Under the pieces are notes generated by a model, which saw only the letters and a program-made list of their open reading frames with translations, was not told the DNA's origin and made no database searches. A stretch of 64,000 nt of DNA. Source: Pegea sp. RAD2-039 (lineage: Eukaryota; Chordata; Thaliacea; Salpida; Salpidae). The position numbers and the translations under genes are program-made. Where the stretch lies: assembly GCA_034620365.1 (NCBI GenBank), contig JAQGEQ010000380.1, positions 2,046,001 to 2,110,000 of the forward strand, given 5' to 3'. Position 1 is the stretch's first letter. Each line of letters opens with the position of its first letter. Shown piece after piece: positions 36,170-48,986 of this stretch.

Positions 36170-38690
36170 GCTTGCCTGCCTTGGTCAAGCAAGGCCATGC
36201 TCGTTGTACTCAAGAAATTCTGTTAAAAACAAAACAAAGTACAGTAAAATACAAAAACAAAATATTGGGGCTTTTTTCCTTCTTTTTGAGGCAAATATGG
36301 AAGTAACAGCAGCTAATCATGTAAACTTTATAAATTTGTTAAATCTAAATTTAATTTGAACTCATCTATACCACCCCTTGTTGATGAAGGTAGAGATGAA
36401 AAATATATCTCCATGATCTTTAAAAAACTAAGCTTCTTAACCTAAGCTTCCAAAAGGGTTTGCCAAATACAAAGAAGTCAAAAAATATTACTCTTCAAGT
36501 CAAGAAATCAATGATGATTTTATTATCTTAACATTATCATTGCTATCAAAATTATTAAAGACTAATTAACTCGTACACCTGAAAAAGTTCATTCTTCTTT
36601 TGTTGAGCGCTCTATCTAATATCACAACTTGTGTTACATGTCTTTAATTATTTTCGTTTCTCTCACTAGTAGCTTCTGCCAAATCTTTTAATTGATGACT
36701 TCACAAAACGTTCTAACTTCTCCAGAAAAACTTGCTTTCTGATTATCAATTTTGATTTCTTTCTCAAAGATCTTCCAGTGATCTGTCTCCACCAGCAGCT
36801 ATGTTCCTGTGCTGATAATCTAGCAACTAATATCATTTATAAAGACATTCACAGATCTTTTGATGTAGTCTTACATCTCTTGTTAGTAAAAGCTTTCAGA
36901 TAATTTGATAATAATCCTACTCTTCTTCCTTAAATCGAGCAATTTATTAAAGATAAACAACAAGAAGTCACCACTAATAGCTCTGTTTTAAATTTTCTTG
37001 GGGTCTACAATGGTACTCCCCAAGATAAAGACATTCAATCTTTTCCCTTCAATAGTTATATCAATAATTCTCCATAACTAAATGCTTCCAGAAATGTAAT
37101 GCTCTTTGCAGAAGATACTAAACGTTTTAAGACTAAATTAGTTGCTCTTTAATCTTCTTATGAGTTTACTAGCTCATGGCTTCAATCCAGATGACTCACG
37201 TGGCTACCGATAATTGTTTCTTCCTGTCAATAAATCAACTCTTAGATTCTGATTCCACATCTTCATCTACACATCAATTTCCAGTCATTAAATATTTGGG
37301 CATCTTCATCTCTCACAAATTAAATTTGTTCAAAATAGCTTCATCTACCTCATACCAAATTCTCAAATATTTCAAAACCAGAAATTTTTGAAAACTGTTT
37401 GTGAAGCCAAGAATGTGAAACTCACCAAATCATTTGCTAGAAGATGTGGTTTATGGACACAGTGTACCTGAGAGAGTCATTTCATGATGAAATTCATTTG
37501 ATCGTTCACAAATCCAAACTTTCGAAAAATCAGTTCATTACAAACTTTTTTCAAAATCATTTGTTCGCAAATACTTTGAATACTCACAAAATAGGAAAAA
37601 AACACTGAAAGTGTTCCTCACAAATGCAACATTTGCAAAAAACGGTTATCCTCCTGCTTTGAGGATTAATTTGCAAACTCAACTAACTTTACCAAACTTT
37701 CATTTGTTCATTTACTTGATTTGTTGTGATGTTAATGTTTGAGACGATTAATAGTTAATCATTTTTTGTAAATAAAACTTAAGTCAGTAGCAAGTAGTAT
37801 GCTGGCCCTTTTACCCAGGGTTTTTATTGATTTTTTCTTGTAAGTATGTTTCTGCCCCTGGCTGGAAGCTGAAGTAACAAGTATTCAAAAAAATAGTTAC
37901 TTGCTAAACAGTTAAAGTGTTTGCTTCCTCAAACTCAATTTTCTATATGTATCTGTAAACCTTGACTTTTTATTTAAGAAGTTTCTAGGTTTGTTGCCAG
38001 TCATTGCTTTATGTCATAGAATGTAACTGTTTACCTACAAGATTTTATTTACCTCATAATTCTCTTCAAACTTTTTTGTTCCATAGTTCGCTAATTTTCA
38101 ATTTGTAAGCTGATACCCAAATTTCATAACTTTTACGTTTGAATATTGCGAAGCTCCAAAATTGAATTCAAAAAGCTATTTGTAAGAACAAAAAAGAAAA
38201 AAACTGATAAATGAGATCCAAGCTCCAAAGCATCGATGATGTGACTAAGACATTTGTATTAGGAAAGAGCTGCTAAAACTCCGTTAAATAAAAGTTAAAT
38301 CAGCATTGATAATAAAACATAGAAAATCTGATCATATTCACAAAATTTGAACTACAAAAGAGGAATTCCTAAACTTTTTTAGTTATTCCTAAAATAAATT
38401 CAAAAATCAAACAGAAAAGTAATCTCTTTAGCAGTGATCTAGTTTTTAGTATTTTCTATCTTTTAGAAATAAAATTAAAAATCGCAGTAAAAATATTTAA
38501 ATATTTTGTTTGTTTTTTATATCTACCTACAAAATGTTTTAGGTAATCGAACATCAAATTTATTTTTCCAAAAATTAAACTTATTAAAATTTAAACTCTT
38601 AGGAAGGGCTTTAATATTTTTCTATTATTAAAAACTTTCTTAATATCAAATTATGAAAATTAAACAACTTATATGTAATTTATCTTTTTC
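36170..38690 (+). pseudogene. LINE-2 reverse transcriptase C-terminal part and 3' region, unit 1
   Basis: Broken frames show PQDKDIQSFPF in the position of the RT motif PQGSxLGPLLF, then LFAEDTKRF for the (F/Y)ADD box (about 37100), then FPVIKYLGIFI (37176-37391 frame), the usual LINE C-terminal KYLG motif. The catalytic box reads AED, not ADD, so the copy is dead. From 37405 onward it equals the fragment inserted at the zinc-finger gene. A LINE-1 in antisense follows at 38693. Confidence 0.7.
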
Positions 38691-38692
38691 AG

Positions 38693-39205
38693 TTAATGCG
38701 AAAGAGGGTGCCTGAAGAGAGCACCTCCCGTGAACACAAATTCTCACAAATAATATCTATTAAGTCAAAAATATAGAAAGAAAAAGATGTAACACATGGC
38801 ATTCCAGTAGTCCTCAAAGCATATAACAGTAAACAATTACATAGAATGTTAATAATATAAAAAAAGAAAAACGGAAGAAATTACAGTTTAGAAATGATAA
38901 TGTTGGCGATGTTATAACGGTTCAACTTCTTTTTGAACAACGCGAGCGACTCCGACATGACAGTTCCATGTAGTAATTGTGCATATGAGAAAAAATTCGC
39001 TCTGACCAAAGTACCAGGTGATATAGGCCTATTAAGATGTAAAATGTGTCATCTGAGTTGATATAACTTGAGGGAAGGGCTAATGGAAAATAAATCATCA
39101 AACTGAATGTCAATTAGATTGTGGATAATTTTTAAAATAAGAACTAAGTCGTATTTTTTCCGTCGAATTTCCAAAGTCTCTGAATTGAAGAAGCTGAGGT
39201 CTAGG
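38693..39205 (-). mobile_element. LINE-1 3' end, cut by the duplication boundary
   Basis: Same as the 3' end of the LINE at 43165-46440, truncated at the unit-1/unit-2 junction. Confidence 0.85.
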
Positions 39206-39496
39206 CTATTTGTGTTAGTATTTTCTTTTTCGTTTTATGTAATTAATAAAAAACAAATTAAGTTTGATACTTTTTCTAGTTCTATGCAATGATTTTACAT
39301 TGTGTTTGCCATAAGAGATATAATTAGTTATCCGTAGGCCAGACTTTGATTAAATTAATTAATTAAAACAAATTATTAAACAAACAACTAAAAAAAATCA
39401 ATTAGTAAACAATACAACTTTACAATCCAATAGTTTTTGAAAATCCATTAAAGAAAGATAATAGGCAAAATGTTGCAATATTCTAAAGAAAATAAA

Positions 39497-39503
39497 CTAT
39501 AAA
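39497..39503 (+). promoter_or_regulatory. TATA box of secreted-protein copy 2
   Basis: TATAAAA in the duplicated promoter, same spacing to the noncoding exon and donor as copy 1. Confidence 0.7.
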
Positions 39504-39624
39504 ATACTTGGGCGGCGATGAAAGAACATTTACAATTGCAAAAGGTAAGACTAACTTGATATGCATAGTTTAGATTCAAACCAAAGCTTTTTAAATAACT
39601 TTGTTTTATTAATAGTAAAAGAAA

Positions 39625-40088
39625 AATGAAATTTACAATCCTTCTTCTTGTTCTCGTTGGTTTGGTCGCTTACACTCAAGCTTGTAGTCAGACAAGGTAA
39701 GTTTTAAACAGCTTCATTTTTGCCTTATTTATGTCGAACCACTTAACAAATTATTAATTTTATTTTACAGCCGAAACGAAGCTACAGCTATTAATGGTGA
39801 TGCATTAGTTAGCTATTATGCAGTAAGTGGTTTTCGTCAGTGATTCTAAATTTATGTTTTGTAATATTCTAGTTTGTTTAGACCAATAATATGGGAAGTA
39901 AACGTATATATTTTAGTTTGTGTTCTTATAGATACTTAAATATGATTTAATTAGTATTTTCTACAAATATAGCAATATGCTGATAACTTTGATGGATTAT
40001 TGGTGAAATTGTACAAAGATTTAGCAAACAAAGTTGGAGATAAGACCGCCCGAGTTTTGCTTAGAGACTTGGCTAAAAAATACGCTTA
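39625..40088 (+). CDS. Small secreted protein, copy 2
   Basis: Exact counterpart of copy 1 shifted by 4,472 bp, with exons 39625-39695, 39770-39821 and 39972-40088. The 79-aa product differs from copy 1 only in exon 2 as far as I can see (NEATAING against NEVKAING, from two nearby base changes), and copy 3 agrees with copy 2 at those two residues. Signal peptide, single cysteine and helical C-terminal part are unchanged. Promoter and 5' UTR intron are duplicated too, so it should be transcribed like copy 1. Function unknown. Confidence 0.82.
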
Positions 40089-40641
40089 AATCAGGTGAAT
40101 TGAGATTGATGTATCACTTAACCTTTCTAAAATTTATATTTTGCTGAATCAGTATAATTTCAAATTTAGATTGTGTGAAAATGATAATAATTTTAAAGTT
40201 TTAGAAGTAAGAATAATTTTTTGGTTGGTAAAGTTATTTTACAGTTTGAAATGTAACTTTTTACAAAAATTGTTTACTTTTTCAGAAAACGAGTAATCAA
40301 CAATACTTCACCGGATTCTCATCTCAAAATAACTTCTCAAATTCTAATAAAATAAAGTCATTTTATGTTAAATCTGTAAACTCGCACTAAATAACTGATT
40401 TGAATAAAATTTTACTCAAAAATAAGGTTTGGTCATTTGTAGGAAAGCAGATATTTAATTACCAAGGATTTATTTGGTTTTACTTTAGCATCGTTAAATA
40501 ATATAAAGTAGAATGAGTACTATAATATTAAATACTTTTTTTTTGTAATATAATGTTTAAAAAAGCATTTTTTTCAGACACGTTTTTTTATTATTCTCTT
40601 AATCCGTTGATTTTATTGATTGTTTTCTTGATCTAATCAAT

Positions 40642-43162
40642 GCTTGCCTGCCTTGGTCAAGCAAGGCCATGCTCGTTGTACTCAAGAAATTCTGTTAAAA
40701 ACAAAGCAAAGTACAGTAAAATACAAAAACAAAATATTGGGGCTTTTTTCCTACTTTTTGAGGCAAATATGGAAGTAACAGCAGCTAATCATGTAAACTT
40801 TATAAATTTGTTAAATCTAAATTTAATTTGAACTCATCTATACCACCCCTTGTTGATGAAGGTAGAGATGAAAAATATATCTCCATGATCTTTAAAAAAC
40901 TAAGCTTCTTAACCTAAGCTTCCAAAAGGGTTTGCCAAATACAAAGAAGTCAAAAAATATTACTCTTCAAGTCAAGAAATCAATGATGATTTTATTATCT
41001 TAACATTATCATTGCTATCAAAATTATTAAAGACTAATTAACTCGTACACCTGAAAAAGTTCATTCTTCTTTTGTTGAGCGCTCTATCTAATATCACAAC
41101 TTGTGTTACATGTCTTTAATTATTTCCGTTTCTCTCACTAGTAGCTTCTGCCAAATCTTTTAATTGATGACTTCACAAAACGTTCTAACTTCTCCAGAAA
41201 AACTTGCTTTCTGATTATCAATTTTGATTTCTTTCTCAAAGATCTTCCAGTGATCTGTCTCCACCAGCAGCTATGTTCCTGTGCTGATAATCTAGCAACT
41301 AATATCATTTATAAAGACATTCACAGATCTTTTGATGTAGTCTTACATCTCTTGTTAGTAAAAGCTTTCAGATAATTTGATAATAATCCTACTCTTCTTC
41401 CTTAAATCGAGCAATTTATTAAAGATAAACAACAAGAAGTCACCACTAATAGCTCTGTTTTAAATTTTCTTGGGGTCTACAATGGTACTCCCCAAGATAA
41501 AGACATTCAATCTTTTCCCTTCAATAGTTATATCAATAATTCTCCATAACTAAATGCTTCCAGAAATGTAATGCTCTTTGCAGAAGATACTAAACGTTTT
41601 AAGACTAAATTAGTTGCTCTTTAATCTTCTTATGAGTTTACTAGCTCATGGCTTCAATCCAGATGACTCACGTGGCTACCGACAATTGTTTCTTCCTGTC
41701 AATAAATCAACTCTTAGATTCTGATTCCACATCTTCATCTACACATCAATTTCCAGTCATTAAATATTTGGGCATCTTCATCGATCACAAATTAAATCTG
41801 TTCAAAATAGCTTCATCTACCTCATACCAAATTCTCAAATATTTCAAAACCAGAAATTTTTGAAAACTGTTTGTGAAGCCAAGAATGTGAAACTCACCAA
41901 ATCATTTGCTAGAAGATGTGGTTTATGGACACAGTGTACCTGAGAGAGTCATTTCATGATGAAATTCATTTGATCGTTCACAAATCCAAACTTTCGAAAA
42001 ATCAGTTCATTACAAACTTTTTTCAAAATCATTTGTTCGCAAATACTTTGAATACTCACAAAATAGGAAAAAAACACTGAAAGTGTTCCTCACAAATGCA
42101 ACATTTGCAAAAAACGGTTATCCTCCTGCTTTGAGGATTAATTTGCAAACTCAACTAACTTTACCAAACTTTCATTTGTTCATTTACTTGATTTGTTGTG
42201 ATGTTAATGTTTGAGACGATTAATAGTTAATCATTTTTTGTAAATAAAACTTAAGTCAGTAGCAAGTAGTATGCTGGCCCTTTTACCCAGGGTTTTTATT
42301 GATTTTTTCTTGTAAGTATGTTTCTGCCCCTGGCTGGAAGCTGAAGTAACAAGTATTCAAAAAAATAGTTACTTGCTAAACAGTTAAAGTGTTTGCTTCC
42401 TCAAACTCAATTTTCTATATGTATCTGTAAACCTTGACTTTTTATTTAAGAAGTTTCTAGGTTTGTTGCCAGTCATTGCTTTATGTCATAGAATGTAACC
42501 GTTTACCTACAAGATTTTATTTACCTCATAATTCTCTTCAAACTTTTTTGTTCCATAGTTCGCTAATTTTCAATTTGTAAGCTGATACCCAAATTTCATA
42601 ACTTTTACGTTTGAATATTGCGAAGCTCCAAAATTGAATTCAAAAAGCTATTTGTAAGAACAAAAAAGAAAAAAACTGATAAATGAGATCCAAGCTCCAA
42701 AGCATCGATGATGTGACTAAGACATTTGTATTAGGAAAGAGCTGCTAAAACTCCGTTTAATAAAAGTTAAATCAGCATTGATAATAAAACATAGAAAATC
42801 TGATCATATTCACAAAATTTGAACTACAAAAGAGGAATTCCTAAACTTTTTTAGTTATTCCTAAAATAAATTCAAAAATCAAACAGAAAAGTAATCTCTT
42901 TAGCAGTGATCTAGTTTTTAGTATTTTCTATCTTTTAGAAATAAAATTAAAAATCGCAGTAAAAATATTTAAATATTTTGTTTGTTTTTTATATCTACCT
43001 ACAAAATGTTTTAGGTAATCGAACATCAAATTTATTTTTCCAAAAATTAAACTTATTAAAATTTAAACTCTTAGGAAGGGCTTTAATATTTTTCTATTAT
43101 TAAAAACTTTCTTAATATCAAATTATGAAAATTAAACAACTTATATGTAATTTATCTTTTTC
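40642..43162 (+). pseudogene. LINE-2 reverse transcriptase C-terminal part and 3' region, unit 2
   Basis: Duplicate of 36170-38690. Here the KYLG motif continues as GIFIDHKLNL, closer to the usual KYLGxxxD; unit 1 has Ser for the Asp. The base difference lies at about 41782 versus 37310. Confidence 0.7.
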
Positions 43163-43164
43163 AG

Positions 43165-46100
43165 TTAATGCGAAAGAGGGTGCCTGAAGAGAGCACCTCC
43201 CGTGAACACAAATTCTCACAAATAATATCTATTAAGTCAAAAATATAGAAAGAAAAAGATGTAACACATGGCATTCCAGTAGTCCTCAAAGCATATAACA
43301 GTAAACAATTACATAGAATGTTAATAATATAAAAAAAGAAAAACGGAAGAAATTACAGTTTAGAAATGATAATGTTGGCGATGTTATAACGGTTCAACTT
43401 CTTTTTGAACAACGCGAGCGACTCCGACATGACAGTTCCATGTAGTAATTGTGCATATGAGAAAAAATTCGCTCTGACCAATGTACCAGGTGATATAGGC
43501 CTATTAAGATGTAAAATGTGTCATCTGAGTTGATATAACTTGAGGGAAGGACTAATGGAAAAGAAATCATCAAACTGAATGTCAATTAGATTGTGGATAA
43601 TTTTTAAAATAAGAACTAAGTCGTATTTAATCCGTCGAATTTCCAAAGTCTCTGAATTGAAGAAGCTGAGGTCTAGGACCGATAATATTTGTTGAAGTCC
43701 AGACCTTGTGGACTGGATTCTGAGCTACCAGCTCATAGACCAGTTTTCTAAAGTGTGTAGTGCATTTGAAGTTTTGAAGGATTCCAAGATAATAGCTTGA
43801 TATCATCTGCATACACAAACACTCTGACATCATCTACTGATACTAGTCTTCTGATGAGGTCTTCAATGAAAATTAAAAAGAGAAGGGGACCCAGAACAGA
43901 ACCCTGAGGAACACCACTAGTGCTTTGACTAGAAGTAGATAAAGATCTTTCTACAGGAGTTTGTTGGGTTCTACCTAATAAGTAATCTTCAATCCACTGT
44001 AAGATAAAGCTGTTGATTTTTAAGTTTTTCAATACAGTAACGAGCCTAGTGTGTGGGACAGAATCAAACGCTTTAGCAAAATCGAGGTATATAATGTCAC
44101 AAGGAGTATTACATTCATAATGGGCTGTAAGCTCATTATGAAAAGTGAGATGCTGAGTCAGGGAAGATCTCCGTCTCACAAAGCCATGCTGGACATCAGA
44201 TATTAGATGGTGCTCCATCAAATGACTGGTCATATGATTGTGAATGATATGATCTTGAATTCTGCAAAGAACTGAAGTTAGCGAAACTGGTCTGTAGTTA
44301 AGTGCGGTGTTTCTGGGACCCATTTTATGAATTGGAGTAATAATAGCTTTCTTCCAAATTTGTGGAACTCGCCTCAGAGTCATATTAAAGAAAAGCGATA
44401 AACGTAATGATGAAGAGGAAGTAGTCTTTCTTTAAAAGAAAGCTGGGATCTGATCTGGGGTGTTGAAAACTGATGATTTAAAGGAAGAAATAGCCTTAGA
44501 TACCATATCGAACGTTATGTCAGGAGCTACCATCTCAGAGACATTTGTAAGAATGTCGAAGTAGGAAAGAGAAGTAGTATTGCTATCATCGGTTATAAAA
44601 ACGCTATTAAATTGATTGCTTAGCAATTCAGCTTTATTCTCTGGTTCCATCACAATCTGGTCGGTTACCACATCGTACCACAATCAAGTAAGGGAGGTAT
44701 TTGAGATCTCGCCTTAAGCTTGCAATTTATGAAGCCAAAAAACGTTTTCTTGCTAGGTGAAGATACAACTGCACTTTCTCTTCCTAAATAGAAATTAGAA
44801 ATAGATTTCTTGTAAACTATACAAAGATCTTTGTACAAAGATTTGATGGAAGGATCTGCTTTAGTTTGTTTGTATAGGACATTTTTTAAATGTTGTAAGT
44901 TCCTTAAATATCTGGGCAAATGTGGTTTTTTGTTGATTCTATAAAAAGGTATTAATTTTTGAATTGACCCTTTAACGATGTTAGTAAATCTTGAGTAAAC
45001 AGTATTGATGTCTTCGGAAGAGTTGAAAAAGAAATCCAGTCAACCTCTGATAGAAACTCGTTAATACCATTATAATTTCCACGATAAAAATTCCTTTTGC
45101 TTGAAGTTTTAACGTTCATAAAAAAAGTTTGATGGAGCTTGAATTCAATCATATTGTGATCGAATGTCAGAGCAAAAGGTTCTTTTTGATCAATGTAGAT
45201 AATGTTCTCAGGGCTCATGTGATAAGAAGATCCAAAGTATTACCACTAACTTGGGTCGGAAAAGTAACCATCTGAGATAGATTATTGGCATTGAGGAAGC
45301 TTACAAAGTCATGACTTGGAAAGGGTGAATTAGTATTATCGCTATCCAAGTTAAACGAGTTTCCAATAAATGCTAAACTCGGGTTATTCCAATCAATTTT
45401 ACTAAAATTAAAATCCCCCAAACTATATAACTCAGGACACAAACACTCTTCAGAACATTCAATAAGGACTTAACAGTAACCTCATTATCAATTTTAGAGG
45501 GTGGTAGGTAGGTACATATAAAACGAGAAAATTTGGACTTTGAGTAATGAAAATCAAAAGCGATAATCTCAAATCCTGGACAATTAATGGCATCGATCTG
45601 AATTCTAGAGATTATGGGTGCAAGCGATGTTTTTTAAATTACGCAAACACCGCCGCCTCTATCATACAGCCTATGACAACGTAAAACACAAAAAAGATTA
45701 TCGTCAACCAAAAAACAATCAGGATAAAACAGTTTTAACCAAGTTTCAGTAATAAAAACAAATGTGAAATGTTGAGAATGCAAAAGAGCTTTCAATTGGA
45801 AAATTTTATTATTAATCGACCGTGCGTTGAAGAATATACCTAATGTAATAGAAGAATTGTCTGTATAACGCAGGTAAGGTTTGACGACAGGCTTTTGTAA
45901 ATTGATATCTTGGATATTCACAATTTTCTGCGGAGAGAGTTTGAAAAAAGAAGATGCGAGTCCAGTGGTTACTTGCCATTTTCGTTTTTTGAAAAAAAAC
46001 AATTCTCTTGACAATTCTCAAGGCCTATTGTGGACCTCGAAATTTCTATTTGAAATCAATTGGTTGTTACTTCTGATTTCGGTTATACGCCTCTTTTAGA

Positions 46101-46440
46101 AGACGCTTATTTTCTTAGCTTATACAGCTTGGCAAGAAACTTGCGTTTGTTCCAACTTTCCTGAAAGGACACTTTCTACAAGTCTAGTCACTGATACCTT
46201 TGGAACGTCCACAAAATCAAGGCTTTGAGAACATATTTGATTAAAAAACTTACTGTCATCATCTTTTTCAGTCTTAGAGACATTAAAGATGATGACATTG
46301 TTTTCTATGTGCTCACGGTCCAAAGTAAGTTTTTTGTGCGTGTTGGTGACCTTTTTGGCAAGAAGCTGCACCATACTAGCATTTTTGTCGGAACCGGGAT
46401 CACCGACCTCCGAGGTCCATGTGACTGGTTTTTATTTTTA
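43165..46440 (-). mobile_element. CR1-like LINE, most complete copy, dead
   Basis: On the minus strand, in order: end of ORF1 (46120-46374: LLAKKVTNTHKKLTLDRE, ENNVIIFNVSKTEKDD); apurinic endonuclease (45634-46014: FNARSINNK, FITETWL, RGGGVCVI; then LGDFNFSKIDW near 45420 and FDHNMIEFK near 45160); RT (43748-44383: NYRPVSLTSV, QHGFVRRRS, YLDFAKAFDSVPH, SGVPQGSVLGPLLFLIF, FVYADDIKLL). A PHD-like ORF1 in the related fragment at 47730 supports a CR1/L2-type family. Frames are interrupted at about 45634, 45215, 44665 and 44432. The 3' end (43165-43210) has the GAAAGAGGGTGCCTGAAGAG signature shared with a SINE. Confidence 0.88.
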
Positions 46441-46995
46441 TTTAACTGATATTATTGAAATCTTTGGAATTTCATACTGAGCTATAGTTTTAGTTTAAAT
46501 GTAACTTTTTGAAACATTTGATTTCAGAAGCAATTTTAACTTTTTATGATTATTAGATAAGCGCAAAACGCGGAAAAATAATAATCATACTCTTAAAAAG
46601 CTTCTACGGAAAGGATATATAACATCTTAAAGAGTTATTACCATTTCAGTGTTTTGCCTAAAGTATTGTAGAGTGAATTGCGCTGAAGTAAACATAATTT
46701 TTTCACTGCTAGTTTTATTGAATTTGTTAACATTTTTGCTTAACATTTATTTATCAGGCTATAATGAGCTCTTTAAATATCCACAAGTAATTTTTATCAG
46801 AAAGGGTTAGATCTGTGAAAATTTATTTAATCTTTCAAAATCAAATAAAATGTTTGGTAAAATTTTTCTATTGGTCTAATGTTTATATTTGTTTCTAAAG
46901 GTTGCTTGAGCTTTTTGACGACTAAAATTATTTAATCTACTTTCGGTGAACAAAGATTTATAGTGGAACAAATTTGTCAAAAACCATAAAAGACC

Positions 46996-47490
46996 ATGTC
47001 TTTAAACAGGAAAGAAGATTCCGACACGAGAGAAGCAGAAGACGAACTCGATTCTGCATATTTACTTAACAAATCTGAAGTAGACCAGAAGATATTGAAA
47101 GAAGACACTAAAAAACGAAAACCGTCAAAAAACCGAAGAAAAAATGATTGTCTTGTCGACAGTTGTAGTTTAAATGCGTCAGTAAACAGTAATGAAGCAA
47201 TTTCGAACCAAAGACTATTGAATAAACAAACTTCAGCTACCTGTGAAGCTAGTCCAGAAACCATCAAAGATAAGAAGCAATTAGAAACGGGTACTAAAAC
47301 TATAAATTCATTGATCAGAGGTGTTGAAATATTTGGAGCTTTGAAAAAAGGTTGTTCGAGGTCTTATCTCGTACGCTACAAAACCAACTCACCAAATAAC
47401 CCAATATGGACAGTTAATTTTCTTCAAGCTAAAGAAATATATGCAGAAGAATTGAAATATTTTCACGGTTCACGTCAAATTCCTTATTGA
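46996..47490 (+). CDS. Possible chromo-shadow-domain (HP1-like) protein, intronless
   Basis: A 164-aa single-exon frame starting at a good ATG (ACCATGTCT). The first ~105 residues are charged and low in hydrophobics (acidic start, then KKRKPSKNRRK), like an HP1 hinge. Residues ~108-157 (SLIRGVEIFGALKKG, SYLVRYK, WTVNFLQAKEIYAEELKYF) follow the pattern of a chromo shadow domain: a hydrophobic strand, a LVRYK strand and a final helix ending in Tyr-Phe. There is no chromodomain in the window. It could be an HP1 retrocopy, a shadow-only protein or an unrelated gene. It sits between two LINE-1 copies. Confidence 0.4.
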   Translation: MSLNRKEDSDTREAEDELDSAYLLNKSEVDQKILKEDTKKRKPSKNRRKNDCLVDSCSLNASVNSNEAISNQRLLNKQTSATCEASPETIKDKKQLETGTKTINSLIRGVEIFGALKKGCSRSYLVRYKTNSPNNPIWTVNFLQAKEIYAEELKYFHGSRQIPY

Positions 47491-47729
47491 TTTCTTTTTT
47501 TGTGCTTTTAAGTCACAAATAAATATAGAAAACCTTTAGAATAATTATTGATTATCTATCTATCTGAACAGTTTAGTTCTTCAATATGCTTCAGATTTCA
47601 ATTATCTATTTGAATAAGTTTCAGGTTATAGGCTCTATTTGAATAAGTATCTATAAGTTGTGATAAAGTGATTTGTAATAAATATATTATTTATTGTGGT
47701 TCGTGACACTAAAAAGCTCTCATGAAAAT

Positions 47730-48545
47730 TATGGTGGATCCATATAGAAGTGGCAAGACCTTATGTTTAAATGTAAAGAAAAATCCTGAAAAGCAGACTT
47801 CCTCAAAACAAGCTTGCAATGGCAATTGCCAATCCTCTGGTTTCATCTCACCTGTAGTGATGTGAGCAAAAAAATTTATGAACTATTTGATAACAACCAA
47901 ATGAAGCAAATGGGATTTAGATGGTTCTGCATTAAATGTAGAACCATGGACATAACATCTACCTCCTCTAATTCAAAACTAATATCCGACATCAGCAAAT
48001 CTGTATCTGCTAAATTGGCCAAATTTAAATCTGAAATTGGCAAAAATCAAAGAAAAAATTTCTAGTTAGTCTAAATCACTGGATGCCTCTACAAAGAAAC
48101 CTGCCACACTGGCCTCGGTAGTTGGTGATTCAGGTTCCGACAAAAATGCTAACATGGTGCAGCTTCTTGCCAAGAAGGTCTCCGACACAAACAAAAAACA
48201 TAATTTGGACCGTGAAGACAGAGAAAACAATGTCATCATCTTTAGTACATGCAACCAGCTGCCATCAGACATTGTCATGTCAGAATCACTCGCGTTGTTC
48301 AAAAAGAAGTGCTGAAGCGTTATAATATTGCCAACAATTCCATCTCTAAACTGTGAATTTTTCCTTTTCTTAATATAACTATAATTATATTTAATTGTCC
48401 ACTGTTATATGCTTTAAGGACTACTAAAATGCCATGTTTTACATCTTTTGCTTTCTGTATTTCTAGCTTGATAGATGTTCTTTTCAGGCACCCTCCTTCG
48501 CATTTATTGTAATAAACAAATAAGGATTTTGACGAAACAAGTCGT
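47730..48545 (+). mobile_element. Internally deleted LINE-1: ORF1 fused to 3' end
   Basis: The left part encodes a PHD-like ORF1 zinc finger (WFHLTCSDVSKK, then FRWFCIKCR; 47814-48065 frame) and the LDRE/ENNVIIF segment (48180-48240) seen in the copy at 46120-46374. At 48241 it jumps to LINE-1 3' sequence (TTAGTACATGCAACCAGCTG). It ends in the GGCACCCTCCTTCGCATTTA tail and an ATTGTAATAAACAAATAA repeat. The whole endonuclease-RT region (over 2 kb) is missing. Confidence 0.75.
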
Positions 48546-48986
48546 TGAAAGACAACCTCTAGTAACATGAGTTTGTTGAGCTTTATTATGGCTCAATAAA
48601 TCTATCTATCATTGTAGAATCAAACTTCAAATAAAAATAATTGTTGGTTTATTGCTGCTTGTTTTTTACTACAATATTTTTTAACAATTTTTATTAGCAT
48701 CTATTATTTAGCAAACCCACGTGACTAGTTTTGAAAAAAAAGTATCAAATATTTGAATAAAAATAATTTATTTGATAATGTTGTTAGACCAACACAAACG
48801 ATGAGTTTATTGATCACAAGTGGAAACAAGCAAGTGGAAGAGGTGATAAGTTCAAAATCAAGATATTTAAATAAAAATGATTCATTTCAACATTATGAGT
48901 CAAAGAATATTGCTCATAGCTTTTTAGGAGTTTCTAAGTTGCAAAAATGAATTTGAGAAATGCACTTCTAAAACAATCCTTGTGAT

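Larger units (their letters stand above)
34737..39208 (+). repeat. Tandem duplication unit 1 (4,472 bp)
   Basis: Every landmark recurs exactly 4,472 bp downstream, for example GATAC at 34794 and 39266, the secreted-protein start codon, and the LINE-2 open frame at 37176 and 41648. Identity by eye is close to 99 percent. Homology ends at 39205/43677 (CTAGG), and the unit-1/unit-2 junction holds three extra bases, CTA. The left edge lies in one LINE-1 tail and the right edge in another LINE-1 copy in opposite orientation. Confidence 0.95.
39209..43677 (+). repeat. Tandem duplication unit 2
   Basis: Second copy of 34737-39205. After 43677 the sequence continues into the body of the CR1-like LINE at 43165-46440, so unit 2 keeps the original right-hand context and unit 1 the original left-hand context. 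Confidence 0.95.
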
